From assembly GCF_002327085.1 (NCBI RefSeq), contig NZ_CP023429.1, forward strand, positions 868,001 to 932,000: 64,000 bases of DNA, given 5' to 3'. This stretch comes from Neisseria weixii. Lineage in GTDB: Bacteria; Pseudomonadota; Gammaproteobacteria; Burkholderiales; Neisseriaceae. Below, one piece after another: positions 39,240-50,895 of this stretch. The position numbers were made by a program, and so were the translations under genes. Numbering within the stretch: position 1 is the stretch's first letter; each line of letters opens with the position of its first letter. The notes under the pieces were generated by a model. The model saw nothing but the letters and a program-made list of their open reading frames with translations. It was not told where the DNA came from and searched no databases.

Positions 39240-39271
39240 GGGTGATAACCACGGGCATCGCCCCGTTAAAA

Positions 39272-39397
39272 TTATTCTTCGTCGTTCGATAATACGAAGC
39301 CTGAAGCCGCCGCGTCAAAACCTGCTTTGCCTGAAGCGATGCAATACAATACGCCGGCTGCTGCAACCGCGCCAATCACTTGGCAAACAATAAGGGA
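39272..39397 (-). pseudogene. Aquaporin Z remnant
   Basis: A 41-codon open piece without a start reads LIVCQVIGAVAAAGVLYCIA, then SGKAGFDAAASGFVLSNDEE and a stop. It lines up with the middle of AqpZ (E. coli has IAQVVGGIVAAALLYLIASG, KTGFDAAASGF at this place). All parts before and after, including both NPA motifs, are absent. A TAA precedes it directly. This is a decayed or deleted channel gene retaining its terminator. Confidence 0.6.
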
Positions 39398-39511
39398 ATT
39401 TTATGGTTAATTGATTAATATCCGTTGCCTTTTGTCCTTAATTTCGAGCATTATTCAGACGGCCTTTTTGCTATAATGATGCGTTCTCAAAATATGCCGA
39501 GGCCGTCTGAA

Positions 39512-41539
39512 ATGCAAGTCATCCAATACGAAAATTCCCCTTTCAAACTGCACCAGCCCTTCCCGCCCGCCGGCGACCAGCCCACCGCCATCGCCGCCCT
39601 GCTCGAAGGTTTGGAAGACGGCTTATCTTACCAAACCCTGCTTGGCGTAACCGGCTCCGGCAAAACCTATACCATGGCCAACGTGATTGCGCAGAGCGGC
39701 CGACCCGCCATCATCATGGCGCACAACAAAACGCTGGCGGCGCAGCTTTATGCCGAGATGCGCGAGTTTTTCCCCGAAAACGCGGTGGAATATTTCGTGT
39801 CTTACTACGACTACTACCAGCCCGAGGCCTATGTGCCCAGCCGCGATCTGTTTATCGAAAAAGATTCGGCGATTAACGAACACATCGAGCAGATGCGGCT
39901 TTCCGCCACCAAAAACCTGATGACGCGCAACGACGTGATTATCGTTGCCACCGTTTCCGCCATTTACGGCATCGGCGACCCCACCGAATACCAACAAATG
40001 GTGCTGTCGGTAAAAGAAGGCGACACGCTTAGCCAGCGCGACATCATTTCCACCCTCGTTTCCATGCAATACGAGCGCGGCGAAATGGATTTCAAGCGCG
40101 GCTCGTTCCGCGTGCGCGGCGACGTAATCGACGTTTACCCCGCTGAAAGCTCCGACAACGCCCTGCGCATCAGCCTGTTTGACGACGAAATCGACCGCCT
40201 CGACCTCTTCGACCCGCTCACCGGCGGCAGCCTGCAACGCGTCGGCCGCTACACCGTGTTCCCCAGCAGCCACTACGTTACCCCGCGCGACACCGTTTTG
40301 CGCGCCTGCGAATCGATTAAAGAAGAACTGCGCGAACGTATCGCTTTTTTCACCCAAGAAAACCGCCCCGTAGAAACCCAACGCATCGAGCAGCGCACCC
40401 GCTTCGACCTCGAAATGCTTTATGAAATGGGCTTCTGCAAAGGCATCGAAAACTACTCGCGCCACTTTTCCGGCAAAAAAGAAGGCGAACCGCCGCCTAC
40501 CCTGATGGATTACCTGCCCGATAACGCCATCATGTTTATCGACGAAAGCCACGTTACCGTTACCCAAATCGGCGGTATGTATAAAGGCGACGCCAGCCGC
40601 AAACAAAACCTGGTCGACTACGGCTTCCGCCTGCCTTCCGCGCGCGACAACCGCCCGCTCAAATTCCACGAATTTGAAAAAATCATGCCGCAAACCATCT
40701 TCGTTTCCGCCACCCCGCCAAATACGAAGAAGAGCACGCCGGCCAAGTGGTCGAGCAAGTCGTCCGCCCCACCGGCTTGGTCGACCCGCAAATCATCATC
40801 CGCCCGTCGCCACCCAAGTGGACGATTTATTAAGCGAAATCAACGAGCGCATCGGCAAAGGCGAGCGCGTGCTCGTTACCACGCTCACCAAACACATGGC
40901 TGAACAGCTCACCGATTATTACAGCGAACTGGGCGTAAAAGTACGCTATCTGCACAGCGACATCGACACCGTCGAGCGCGTCGAAATCATCCGCGATTTG
41001 CGCCTCGGCCTCTTTGACGTACTCGTCGGCATCAACCTTCTGCGCGAAGGTTTGGATATCCCCGAAGTATCGCTGGTGGCCATACTCGATGCCGACAAAG
41101 AAGGCTTTCTGCGCAGCCACCGAAGCCTGATCCAAACCATAGGCCGCGCCGCCCGCAACGTAAACGGCGTCGCCATACTCTACGCCGACAAAATCACCGA
41201 TTCGATGAAAGCCGCCATCGACGAAACCGAACGCCGCCGCGAAAAACAGATGAAATTCAACCAAGAACACGGCATCGTGCCGCAGCAGATCAATAAAAAA
41301 GTAAAAGACATTATCGACGGCGTGTACCACGACGACGCAGGCAGCGGCAAAGGCCGTCTGAAAGGCAAGGGCAAAGTGAAAGTGGGCGAAATCCACACCG
41401 AAGAAGACGCAATTAAAGAAATCGCGCGGTTGGAGAAACAAATGCAGCAGGCGGCGAGGGATTTGCAGTTTGAAGAAGCGGCGGTGTTAAGGGATAAGAT
41501 TCGGGGATTAAGGAAGGGTTGTTGTTTGGGGCGGAGTGA
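39512..41539 (+). CDS. uvrB: Excinuclease ABC subunit B, three apparent frameshifts
   Basis: UvrB verifies DNA lesions in nucleotide excision repair. The helicase motifs are intact: Walker [11 protein letters not shown], the beta-hairpin [18 protein letters not shown], and [13 protein letters not shown]. Adding one C at 40713-40716, one C at 40803-40805 and one G at 41503-41506 gives one frame of 676 residues ending KEGLLFGAE. The start [13 protein letters not shown] follows a DUS; an earlier ATG at 39476 is possible. Codon use is rich in C and G endings, unlike the neighbours. Confidence 0.93.
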
Positions 41540-42041
41540 GTTTAAGAAAACGTAAACAAAAAATAGTATTGATAATGTTGGTAATTTTGTCTTGGTTTAT
41601 GTTCAGGCCATTTTCCGGTAGTTATGAAAATCTTATTACTATATTTGATAATAAAAAATTGAAGCTGAACAGCATAATAATCAAAATAATGAAATTATTA
41701 TTTCAAGTGATGGTTGGCATTCAGATATATTGGTTCCAATAAAAAATTATGTATATGATTGGAATGGATTTTTAGAATATAAAAGCTATTGCCAAAACTA
41801 TAGTTTAGACTCTTATTTGAGTATTGGTTGGGGAGATTATAGACATAGGCTTATTTCTCGCCCTTCTCTTTGGCATGAAACTTCTTTCTTAAATGTAAAA
41901 ATTTTATCTATAGGAGAAGTTGAAGAGAGAAAAGACCTAATTCGACTAAAAATCAATAGGTGGCAATATATCCAATTGGTTAATAATATTCAGAAGGATT
42001 TTAAAGATGTGTGTGCCCTTGGGCACGCACGCGTTATTTGA
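41536..42041 (+). CDS. DUF2459-type protein, truncated, one apparent frameshift
   Basis: An AT-rich gene with a GTG start overlapping the uvrB stop (GTGA). It has an N-terminal membrane helix ([14 protein letters not shown]). Adding one A to AAAAAA at 41653-41658 joins it to [21 protein letters not shown] and [18 protein letters not shown] sequence, the pattern of DUF2459 (xGWHxx, IGWGD). Only about 169 residues are left, shorter than the family's usual 200 or more. The C-terminus runs into an inverted repeat and a mobile element, so it is probably truncated. The function is unknown. Confidence 0.6.
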
Positions 42042-42077
42042 ATTTTTGCTACCGCGTGCGCGGCTATCGCCACACAC
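42009..42077. repeat. Imperfect inverted repeat at the end of the DUF2459 gene
   Basis: GTGTGTG (42009) pairs with CACACAC (42071) and CGCACGCG (42026) with CGCGTGCG (42053). The left arm also holds a small hairpin GTGCCCTTGGGCAC. It marks the point where DUF2459 homology stops. Confidence 0.55.
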
Positions 42078-42094
42078 CCTTATATTTAAAGGCC

Positions 42095-42292
42095 GAGACC
42101 TTTGCAAAACCTCATAAATCACCCATAAAAACCAAAACAACCGTCATTTCCGCATAAGCGGGAGTCCATTTTCGATCATGGTAAGCTATTGAATAAAATA
42201 AGTTTCTAAAATTTTAAGATGGATTCCCGCCTGCGCAGGAATGACGTCGGTTCTTTGTACAGTGGCTTTTCAGGGAGTTTTGCAAAGGTCTC
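42095..42292. mobile_element. Small element with IS1106-type ends carrying dRS3-like repeats, family B
   Basis: A 198-bp element with ends GAGACCTTTGCAAAACC and TTTTGCAAAGGTCTC. Inside are dRS3-like palindromes: catttccgcataagcgggagt and ATTCCCGCCTGCGCAGGAAT, the latter one base from the dRS3 consensus. Probably a MITE, related to the shorter element at 57364. Confidence 0.75.
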
Positions 42293-42323
42293 AGGCCTTC
42301 TGAAAATAGATTTTCAGACGGCC

Positions 42324-42325
<2 letters not shown>
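42293..42325 (-). terminator. DUS-type hairpin after rep
   Basis: AGGCCTTCTGAAAAT (one mismatch to the DUS) and an intact inverse copy; the right arm ends at the rep stop. Confidence 0.65.
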
Positions 42326-44328
<2,003 letters not shown>

Positions 44329-44380
44329 AAGGCGATAGGGGAAATGTGTTGGAACAGGATTATAACATTCGGCAAAGGGT

Positions 44381-44420
44381 AAGGCCGTCTGAAAAGCAGA
44401 TTCACTTTTCAGACGGCCTG
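44381..44420. terminator. Inverted DUS hairpin upstream of rep
   Basis: AAGGCCGTCTGAAAAG and its inverse between rep and the ABC-F gene, which lies upstream on the same strand. Confidence 0.75.
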
Positions 44421-44449
44421 TTTCAGTTTCAGCTTCATTTAATGGAAAA

Positions 44450-46077
44450 TCAAACCAAGCCTTTTTTCTCCAAATAGCTTTCGTAGTCGCCCAAGTAATG
44501 TTCGTAGCCGCCTTTGCCGTCGAGCTCGATGATTTGGGTGGCGAGCGACGAAACAAACTGACGGTCGTGCGAAACGAAAATCAGCGTGCCGTTGTATTTT
44601 TCCAGCGCCATGTTGAGCGATTCAATGCTTTCCATGTCCATGTGGTTGGTCGGTTCGTCCATCACCAGCACGTTCGGTTTCAACAGCAATAATTTGCCGT
44701 AGAACATGCGGCCTTTCTCTCCGCCGGACAATACTTTGACTTTTTTCACCACATCGTTGCTGCCGAAGAGCAGGCGGCCGAGGGTGCCGCGGATGACTTG
44801 CTCGTCGTCGCCTTCCTGACCCCATTGCCGCATCCATTCGCTCAAGTCCATATCGACGCCGAAGTCGTTTTCATGGTCTTGCGGATAGTAGCCGACGTGG
44901 GCTTTTTCCGCCCATTTGATGGTGCCTTCATCCGGTGTGAGGCCGTCTGAATATTCAGCATTGTAGGCACCGGCCAATAATTTCAGCAAAGTGGATTTAC
45001 CGGCACCGTTCGGGCCGATAATCGCCAGGCGCTGGCCGGCCTCCAAGATGAAGTTGAGGTTTTTGAACAACTGGGTTTCAAAGCGCTTGGCCAGTTTTTC
45101 CACTTCCACGGCCTGACGGTGCAGCTTGGCTTTTTCGTCGGCTTCAAAACGGATATACGGGTTTTGGCGGGTAGAAGGTTTGACTTCGACCATTTCCGAT
45201 TTGATTTTGTCGGCCTGTTTCAAGCGGCTGGTGGCTTGGCGGGCTTTGGATTTGTTGGCCGAGAAACGCGCCACGAATTCTTGCAGTTCCTGCAGTTTTT
45301 CTTTGGCTTTGGCGTTGTCTTTCAGCGCGCGCTCGCGGATTGTGCCGAAGCGAGCATGTAATCGTCGTAGTTGCCCGGATAGATGGTGATGGTGTTGTAG
45401 TCCAAGTCGGCCATGTGGGTGCACACTTCGTTCAAAAAGTGACGGTCATGCGAGATGATGATCATGGTCGAATCGTATTCGTTCAATACGCCTTCCAACC
45501 AGCGGATGGTGTTGATGTCCAAGTTGTTGGTCGGCTCGTCAAGCAGCAACACGTCGGGCTTGGAAAACAATGCCTGCGCCAGCAACACGCGCAATTTGAA
45601 GCCCGGAGCAACTTCGCTCATTTGCGCATTGTGCAAATCTTCAGAAATGCCCACGCCGCTCAACAATTCGGCGGCGCGTGCTTCGGCGGTGTAGCCGTCG
45701 TATTCGGCAAACTTGGCTTCCAAATCGGCCGCGCGCATGTAATCGTCTTCGGTGGCATCCATGTTGGCGTAAATCAAGTCGCGTTCGGTCATGGCCGCCC
45801 ACATTTCGGTGTGTCCCATCAACACCACATCCAACACGCGCATATCTTCGTAAGCAAACTGGTCTTGTTTCAGCTTACCCAAGCGCACGCCGTTTTCAAT
45901 CGCCACTTCACCGGCAGTCTGCTCCAAATCGCCGCCCAGAATTTTCATAAACGTGGATTTGCCCGAGCCGTTGGCGCCGATCAAACCGTAGCGGTTGCCT
46001 TCGCCGAATTTGACAGACACGTTTTCAAACAGCGGCTTTGCGCCAAACTGCATGGTAATGCCGTTGGTAGAAATCAT
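44450..46077 (-). CDS. ABC-F family ATPase, YbiT type, one apparent frameshift
   Basis: A soluble protein with two ABC domains and no membrane part; ABC-F proteins act on the ribosome. It starts [21 protein letters not shown], very close to E. coli YbiT. It has two Walker A sites ([18 protein letters not shown]), two Walker B sites ([22 protein letters not shown]) and LSGGEKGRM. Adding one T at 45340-45341 joins the halves through [13 protein letters not shown] and gives about 542 residues. The exact role of YbiT-type members is not settled. Confidence 0.92.
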
Positions 46078-46162
46078 TCTTTGTAAAACCTTTATAAATA
46101 GAGTGTTATAATCGGGCGAAATTGTAGCATATTTTATAGAGGCCGTCTGAAAAGGAAGCGCG

Positions 46163-46360
46163 TTGGAAACCGAAAAAATCTATTACGCCGTGATTATTCT
46201 GATTTGCGCGGCATCGATGCTGCTCAGCCCGTTTTTCTATATCCGCCGCACGCGCAATGCCACCGAAGTGCGCCAGCAGCCGCAACGCTGGACGCCGATT
46301 ATCATCGCCAATCTGATCATGATTGCCGCGCTGGTGTTTATTTGGTGGAAGTGGTTTTAG
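46163..46360 (+). CDS. Small membrane protein, 65 residues
   Basis: Two hydrophobic helices ([20 protein letters not shown] and [17 protein letters not shown]) joined by the basic loop [19 protein letters not shown] at 46163 follows AAGGAAG; no ATG alternative fits. It is divergent from the ABC-F gene. No family is recognised. Confidence 0.65.
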   Translation: METEKIYYAVIILICAASMLLSPFFYIRRTRNATEVRQQPQRWTPIIIANLIMIAALVFIWWKWF

Positions 46361-46445
46361 CCAAGTTATTTTTACGCAAACCGGCGTTTTACCCTGACGC
46401 GAATCCATTACAATAGCTTGAATTGATTGAAACCGGATGAATCAC

Positions 46446-46871
46446 ATGAAAAAAACCGTTTTACTCGCCTTGGCCTTGCTCGTTTCGACCGCCCAAGCCG
46501 CAACCATTTACGAATGCTCCGACCGCTCAGGCCGCAAGGTCTATAGCCAAGACGGCGGCAAAAACTGCAAAGCCAGCAATATCGGCCGCCCATCGGTGTA
46601 TACTTCGGCACCCGTTTATCAAACTGCGGCGCCGGTCGCCATCAGCGAAAGCACGCCGCAAGCAAACACATCTGCCGATTTGGAAGCGGCGCAACGCGAA
46701 TTGCAGCAGGCGCAGCACGCTTTGGAAGAAGGCAAGAAAGTGCGCTTGGGCAATGAACGCAATTACGCCAAATATTTAGAGCGCGTGCAGGGCTTGGAAA
46801 ACAATGTCAAAGCCGCGCAAGACAAGGTTCACGCCGCCGAGCGTGGGGAATCGCAACAATTATTGCGTTGA
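46446..46871 (+). CDS. Exported DUF4124-like protein with coiled-coil tail
   Basis: A 141-residue protein with a signal peptide (KKTVLLALALLVSTAQA). The DUF4124-like core is TIYECSDRSGRKVYSQDGGKNC, with two cysteines that may pair. A Ser/Pro/Thr/Ala-rich linker leads to a predicted coiled coil (ADLEAAQRELQQAQHALEEG). Start at 46446 (MKKTV) is preferred over ATG at 46437. Function unknown. Confidence 0.75.
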   Translation: MKKTVLLALALLVSTAQAATIYECSDRSGRKVYSQDGGKNCKASNIGRPSVYTSAPVYQTAAPVAISESTPQANTSADLEAAQRELQQAQHALEEGKKVRLGNERNYAKYLERVQGLENNVKAAQDKVHAAERGESQQLLR

Positions 46872-46902
46872 TTTTGATTGAATAGAAAATTTGATTGAAT
46901 AG

Positions 46903-46942
46903 AAAAAAGGCCGTCTGAAAAAATTTTTTCAGACGGCCTTTT
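46903..46942. terminator. Inverted DUS hairpin between convergent genes
   Basis: A run of A, GGCCGTCTGAAAA, its inverse, and TTTTG: a two-way terminator between the DUF4124-like gene and truB. Confidence 0.85.
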
Positions 46943-46948
46943 GTGTTT

Positions 46949-47869
46949 TTATTCGCTTGTATTCGCCGTATTCATCAAACGCAAGGCTTTCAGACGGCCT
47001 ATGTCTTGTTGATACTCAACCAAACCGATAAATTCGCCTTGTTGGCTGTACACACGAATCGGTTGTTCATGCGCAATGTTTTCGGTGAACTGCGGGCGTT
47101 GGCCGAATTTCAACATTTCTACGGCGTGGTCATTGAGTGTGATCTTCGGCAAATGCTGCACCAGCACATCGCAAGGCAGTAAGAGCGCGTCGCGTTCGGC
47201 TTCGCTTAAGTCTGCCAATTGTTCCAGCGTGTGGCTTTGTGCGATGGTGAAACCGGCGGTTTCGGTGCGGCGCAGGGCGGTCAGGTGGGCGAAAGTGCCG
47301 ATGTGTTTGGCGATGTCTTCGCTGAGGGTACGGATGTAAGTGCCTTTGCTGCAACGTACGTCAATCACGGCTTTGGGTGCGGCAAATTCTTGAATGTCAA
47401 TCGAGTAAATGGTGATGTCGCGCGGTTTGCGCTCAATCACAATGCCTTTGCGCGCGTATTCGTAAAGCGGTTTGCCTTCGTGTTTCAAAGCGGAAAACAT
47501 CGGCGGTACTTGGCGGATAGGGCCGGTCAGCGCGGTACAGGCCGTCTGAAATTCTTGTAGGGAAATATCAGCGCGGGCGGTGTCGATGATTTCGCCTTCG
47601 GCATCGCCGGTGGTGCTGGCTTCGCCCAGTTTCAGGGTGGCGGTGTAGGCTTTATCGGCATCAAGCAGATATTGCGCGAACTTGGCCGCTTCGCCGAAGC
47701 ACACGGGCAAAAGGCCGGTGGCTAAGGGGTCGAGCACACCGGTGTGGCCGGCTTTTTCGGCGCGGTATAGACGGCGCGCTTTTTGCAGGGCGGTGTTGCT
47801 GCTCAAGCCTTCGGGTTTGTCGAGTAATAAAACGCCGTTAACAGGGCGTTTGCTGGGTTTGGTATTCAT
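46949..47869 (-). CDS. truB: tRNA pseudouridine(55) synthase TruB
   Basis: TruB (306 residues) makes pseudouridine 55 in the T-loop of tRNAs. The catalytic Asp lies in AGHTGVLDPLATGLLPV; other motifs are VNGVLLLDKPEGLSSN and RCSKGTYIRTL. A DUS is encoded near the C-terminus. rbfA lies upstream on the same strand, a common pairing. Confidence 0.96.
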   Translation of the reverse strand: MNTKPSKRPVNGVLLLDKPEGLSSNTALQKARRLYRAEKAGHTGVLDPLATGLLPVCFGEAAKFAQYLLDADKAYTATLKLGEASTTGDAEGEIIDTARADISLQEFQTACTALTGPIRQVPPMFSALKHEGKPLYEYARKGIVIERKPRDITIYSIDIQEFAAPKAVIDVRCSKGTYIRTLSEDIAKHIGTFAHLTALRRTETAGFTIAQSHTLEQLADLSEAERDALLLPCDVLVQHLPKITLNDHAVEMLKFGQRPQFTENIAHEQPIRVYSQQGEFIGLVEYQQDIGRLKALRLMNTANTSE

Positions 47870-47883
47870 GGGATTTTAACTGT

Positions 47884-47929
47884 AAAAGACCGTCTGAAAG
47901 CCGGTTAAATGCTTTTCAGACGGCCTTTA
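47884..47929 (-). terminator. DUS-type hairpin between rbfA and truB
   Basis: AAAAGACCGTCTGAAAGC (one mismatch to the DUS) and an intact inverse copy. It may reduce, not abolish, transcription into truB. Confidence 0.6.
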
Positions 47930-47940
47930 TTATGGATGGT

Positions 47941-48312
47941 TTAATCTTCTACCGGCTTTTCCGCCGCCACTTGGTCAATCAGGCTGGAAATGCTCATGCC
48001 GCGTTCTAAAGATTCGTCGTATTTGAAATGCAGCTCGGGAATTTTGAAGAGCTTGATGCGCTTGGCCAATTCGCTGCGCAAATGGCCTTTGGCATGCTCG
48101 AGCGCTTCTTCGGTGATTTCGCGGGTGCTGTCGTCCAATACGGTGTAAAACACGGTAGCGTGGCTGTAATCGCGGGTGACTTCGACTTCGTTGATGGTGA
48201 TGAAACCGGCGCGCGGGTCTTTCAAATCGGTGCGGACGAGTTCGGCCAGTTCGCGCATGATTTGTTCACGAACCCGGTCTTGGCGGGCATAGCCGCGTTG
48301 TGGTTTTCGCAT
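47941..48312 (-). CDS. rbfA: 30S ribosome-binding factor RbfA
   Basis: RbfA (123 residues) helps late maturation of the 30S subunit and the 16S rRNA 5' end. The KH-like pattern is visible: RQDRVREQIMRELAELV, DPRAGFITINEVEVTRDYSHA and RIKLFKIPELHFKYDES. Start MRKPQRGYAR at 48312 is chosen after an AAAGGA site; a longer in-frame version has no support. Confidence 0.95.
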   Translation of the reverse strand: MRKPQRGYARQDRVREQIMRELAELVRTDLKDPRAGFITINEVEVTRDYSHATVFYTVLDDSTREITEEALEHAKGHLRSELAKRIKLFKIPELHFKYDESLERGMSISSLIDQVAAEKPVED

Positions 48313-48442
48313 AATGTGTCCTTTCTGATGGCCGTCTGAGCTGGCTTGGGCATGGATCTTGTCAATCAAGCATATAGCCTGTTTCATTAATGCGCTATTA
48401 TAGCGGATATTCTGTGATTAGGCCGTCTGAAAAGGAAATCGA

Positions 48443-49483
48443 ATGAAAAAAATCAACATCGGCTTGGCCGGATTCGGTATGTCGGCACAAGTGTTTCATC
48501 TGCCGTTTTGGCGTGCGGACGGTCGTTTTGAGGTGGTGAAGGTATTTGAACGCAGCAGCGACAAGGCGAAAAGTGTGTTGCCGGAAGCGGAAATTGTGCG
48601 CAGTTTTGATAGTTTGCTTACTGACGACGTGGATTTAATCGTGATTACCACGCCAAACCAAACGCATTTTGAGTTGGGCAAAGCAGCCTTATCGGCGGGT
48701 AAGCATGTGGTGGTGGAAAAGCCGCTGTGTGCCACGGCGGAAGAAGCGTTAATCTTGGCCGATTTGGCTGATAAGCAGGGCGTGTTGTTGACGGTTTATC
48801 AAAACCGGCGTTGGGACAGTGCGCCGCTTACGGCGAAAAAGCTGCTTTCAGACGGCCTGTTGGGCGAGATTGTCGATGCGGAATTTCGTTTTGAACGTTA
48901 TGCGGTAGGTTTAAATAAAAAACGCTGGAAGGAAACGGGCGGCGCAGGCGTGGGCTTGGTGTATGATTTGGGCTCGCATTTATTGGATATGGCGGTGGAT
49001 TTATTGGGTATGCCGTCTGAAATTTATGCAGATATCCGCCATCAGCACGAGGGCGCGTTGAGCGACGATAATTTCGACATCGCGCTGTATTATTCAGACG
49101 GCCTGAAAGTTTCGCTTATCGGCACCAAATATGCCCGCGAGCCGTTGCCGTTTATGACGCTGCACGGTAAAAAAGGTTCGTACATCAAACAGGATGCGGA
49201 CAATCAGGAAGCCTTGCTGGTCAGCGGTATGTTGCCTGAGGGTGATTGGAATGTGGAAACACCGCAAGAATGGGGCGTGTTGCACACGGAAATTGACGGC
49301 CAAGTCATGCGCCAAACCATACCGGGCGAACGCGGCGATTATGGTGCGTTTTATCGGAATCTTTATGCTGCCTTCACTGAAGGCGGGCCTTTGGCAGTCA
49401 ATGTACGGCAAGTGGCGCAGGTGTTGGGCTTGATTGAAAAAGCTTATGAAAGCGCTCAGACAGGCAGACGGATTAAGGTTTAA
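48443..49483 (+). CDS. Gfo/Idh/MocA-family oxidoreductase
   Basis: A 346-residue NAD(P)-dependent oxidoreductase. The Rossmann motif is GLAGFGMSAQVFH, and the family's EKP motif lies in VVEKPLCATAEEA, with a likely catalytic His/Asp region in YDLGSHLLDMAVDL. Several DUS copies are encoded in the gene. The substrate is unknown. It lies opposite rbfA and is followed by a decayed transporter gene. Confidence 0.9.
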   Translation: MKKINIGLAGFGMSAQVFHLPFWRADGRFEVVKVFERSSDKAKSVLPEAEIVRSFDSLLTDDVDLIVITTPNQTHFELGKAALSAGKHVVVEKPLCATAEEALILADLADKQGVLLTVYQNRRWDSAPLTAKKLLSDGLLGEIVDAEFRFERYAVGLNKKRWKETGGAGVGLVYDLGSHLLDMAVDLLGMPSEIYADIRHQHEGALSDDNFDIALYYSDGLKVSLIGTKYAREPLPFMTLHGKKGSYIKQDADNQEALLVSGMLPEGDWNVETPQEWGVLHTEIDGQVMRQTIPGERGDYGAFYRNLYAAFTEGGPLAVNVRQVAQVLGLIEKAYESAQTGRRIKV

Positions 49484-49497
49484 TGAAGTCATGAATA

Positions 49498-49524
49498 CCG
49501 TCTGAATATTGGTTTCAGACGGCT
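49498..49524 (+). terminator. DUS-type hairpin after the oxidoreductase gene
   Basis: TACCGTCTGAATATT and TTTCAGACGGC form a stem with one imperfect end. Confidence 0.6.
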
Positions 49525-49557
49525 TTGTTTATGTATTACTACCCATTAAAAGAAAAT

Positions 49558-50775
49558 ATGCAGACAGAGACTCATCAAACGAAATTATTGTGGCTGATTG
49601 CGTTTGCAGCGGCGGCGGTGCTGATGATTACCATGGGCATCAGGATGTCGCTCGGTTTGTTTGTGCAGCCGATGGTAAATTCCACGACGTTGAGTATTGC
49701 CGGTATCAGTTTTGCGATGGCGATGTGCCAATTGATGTGGGGCGTGATGCAGCCGCTGTCGGGCGTATTGGCGGATCGTTTCGGTGCGTGGCCGGTGTTG
49801 TTGCGGGGGACGGTTATTCTGGCTATTGGCTGTGTGCTAATACCGTCGCTTACCACCACTTGGGGTTTGACCTTTAAACATGGGCATAATGTTGGCGATG
49901 GGTGCCGGTGCGGGCAGCCATTCGATTTTGATGAGCCAAGTTTCCAATAAGCTGCCGCCATCAATGCGCGGTACGGCTTCGGGCGTGGTCAATGCAGGCG
50001 GTTCGTTCGGCTAATTTTTGTTTTCGCCGGTGTTGCAAGGACTGATTTTTTTACCTGCCATCGGTTGGCGCGGTGCCATGTATGTTTCGGCGCTGGTGAG
50101 TTTGCTAATTATTCCGATTGCACGTTGGCTGACACGCAGGGAATCGGGAGTGGTGGCTGTTCAGACGGCCTCGAATGTGCCATCTGAACAGACTTTAAAA
50201 CAAGCCGTTTCCCAGGCATTTAAAGACCGCAGCTATATTTTGTTGCATCTGGGCTTTTTTACCTGCGGCTTTCACATTGCTTTTTTTGTGATGCATTTGC
50301 CGACTGAAGTGGCTTTGTGGTTTGCCGCCGACGGTGGCTTCGTGGTCGCTGGCGATTATCGGCCTCGCCAATTTGCTTGGCAGCAGGCTGGTGTGTGGGC
50401 AAATTCCGCAGTAAATATATTTTATTTTGGATGTATGGTTCGCGTGCATTGCTGATTTTGGTTTACTTGATGCTGCCGCGCACCGACTGGACGTTTTACC
50501 TATTCGCCTTCGGACTGGGTTTGACGCGGTTAGCCACTGTGCCGCCGACTGCCGCGATTACCGGTAAATTGTTCGGTTTGCGTTATTTGGCTACTTTATT
50601 CGGTTTAACTTTGTTGTCCCATCAAATTGGTGGTTTTCTGGGCGTGTATTTGGGTGGGGTTGCGTTTACGGCTTTGGGTGATTACAGCTGGATGTGGTAC
50701 GCTGATGTGGCGTTTGCCGCTGTGGCTGCTCTGTTGAATTTACCAATTCGTGAGGAGAAAATGCCCAAGCTTTAA
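49558..50775 (+). pseudogene. MFS transporter, inactivated
   Basis: Pieces in different frames add up to a 12-helix MFS permease of about 400 residues: RMSLGLFVQPMVNSTTLSIAG and GVLADRFGAWPVLLRG at the start, GIMLAMGAGAGSHSILMSQ in the middle, LPPTVASWSLAIIGLANLLG and ATLFGLTLLSHQIGGFLG near the end. There are four lesions: an extra A near 49877 (or two bases lost), a TAA in place of CAA at 50012-50014, a shift near 50311-50318, and another near 50391-50397. A point stop and gains of a base differ from the simple single-base losses elsewhere, so true decay is likely. Confidence 0.8.
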
Positions 50776-50827
50776 GCTGGAGGATATTTATTTTGAGATG
50801 GCATTGGTATCCAAAAGCCAACCAAAA

Positions 50828-50861
50828 TAAAAAGAGCAGGTGTCAAACCTGCTCTTTTTTT
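50828..50861. terminator. Rho-independent terminator between the MFS remnant and recA
   Basis: AAAAGAGCAGGT, five-base loop, ACCTGCTCTTTTTTT: strong in both directions between convergent genes. Confidence 0.93.
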
Positions 50862-50895
50862 AATGAGGCATTAAGCCTACGTTGTTGTTACGGTT

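Noticed and set aside
39623..40693. 356-residue open frame on the minus strand inside uvrB
   Set aside because: It mirrors the high-GC codon pattern of uvrB on the other strand and shows low-complexity sequence without any family motif.
45340..46086. 248-residue open frame on the plus strand inside the ABC-F gene
   Set aside because: It is opposite a clearly conserved ATPase and has no homology-like features.
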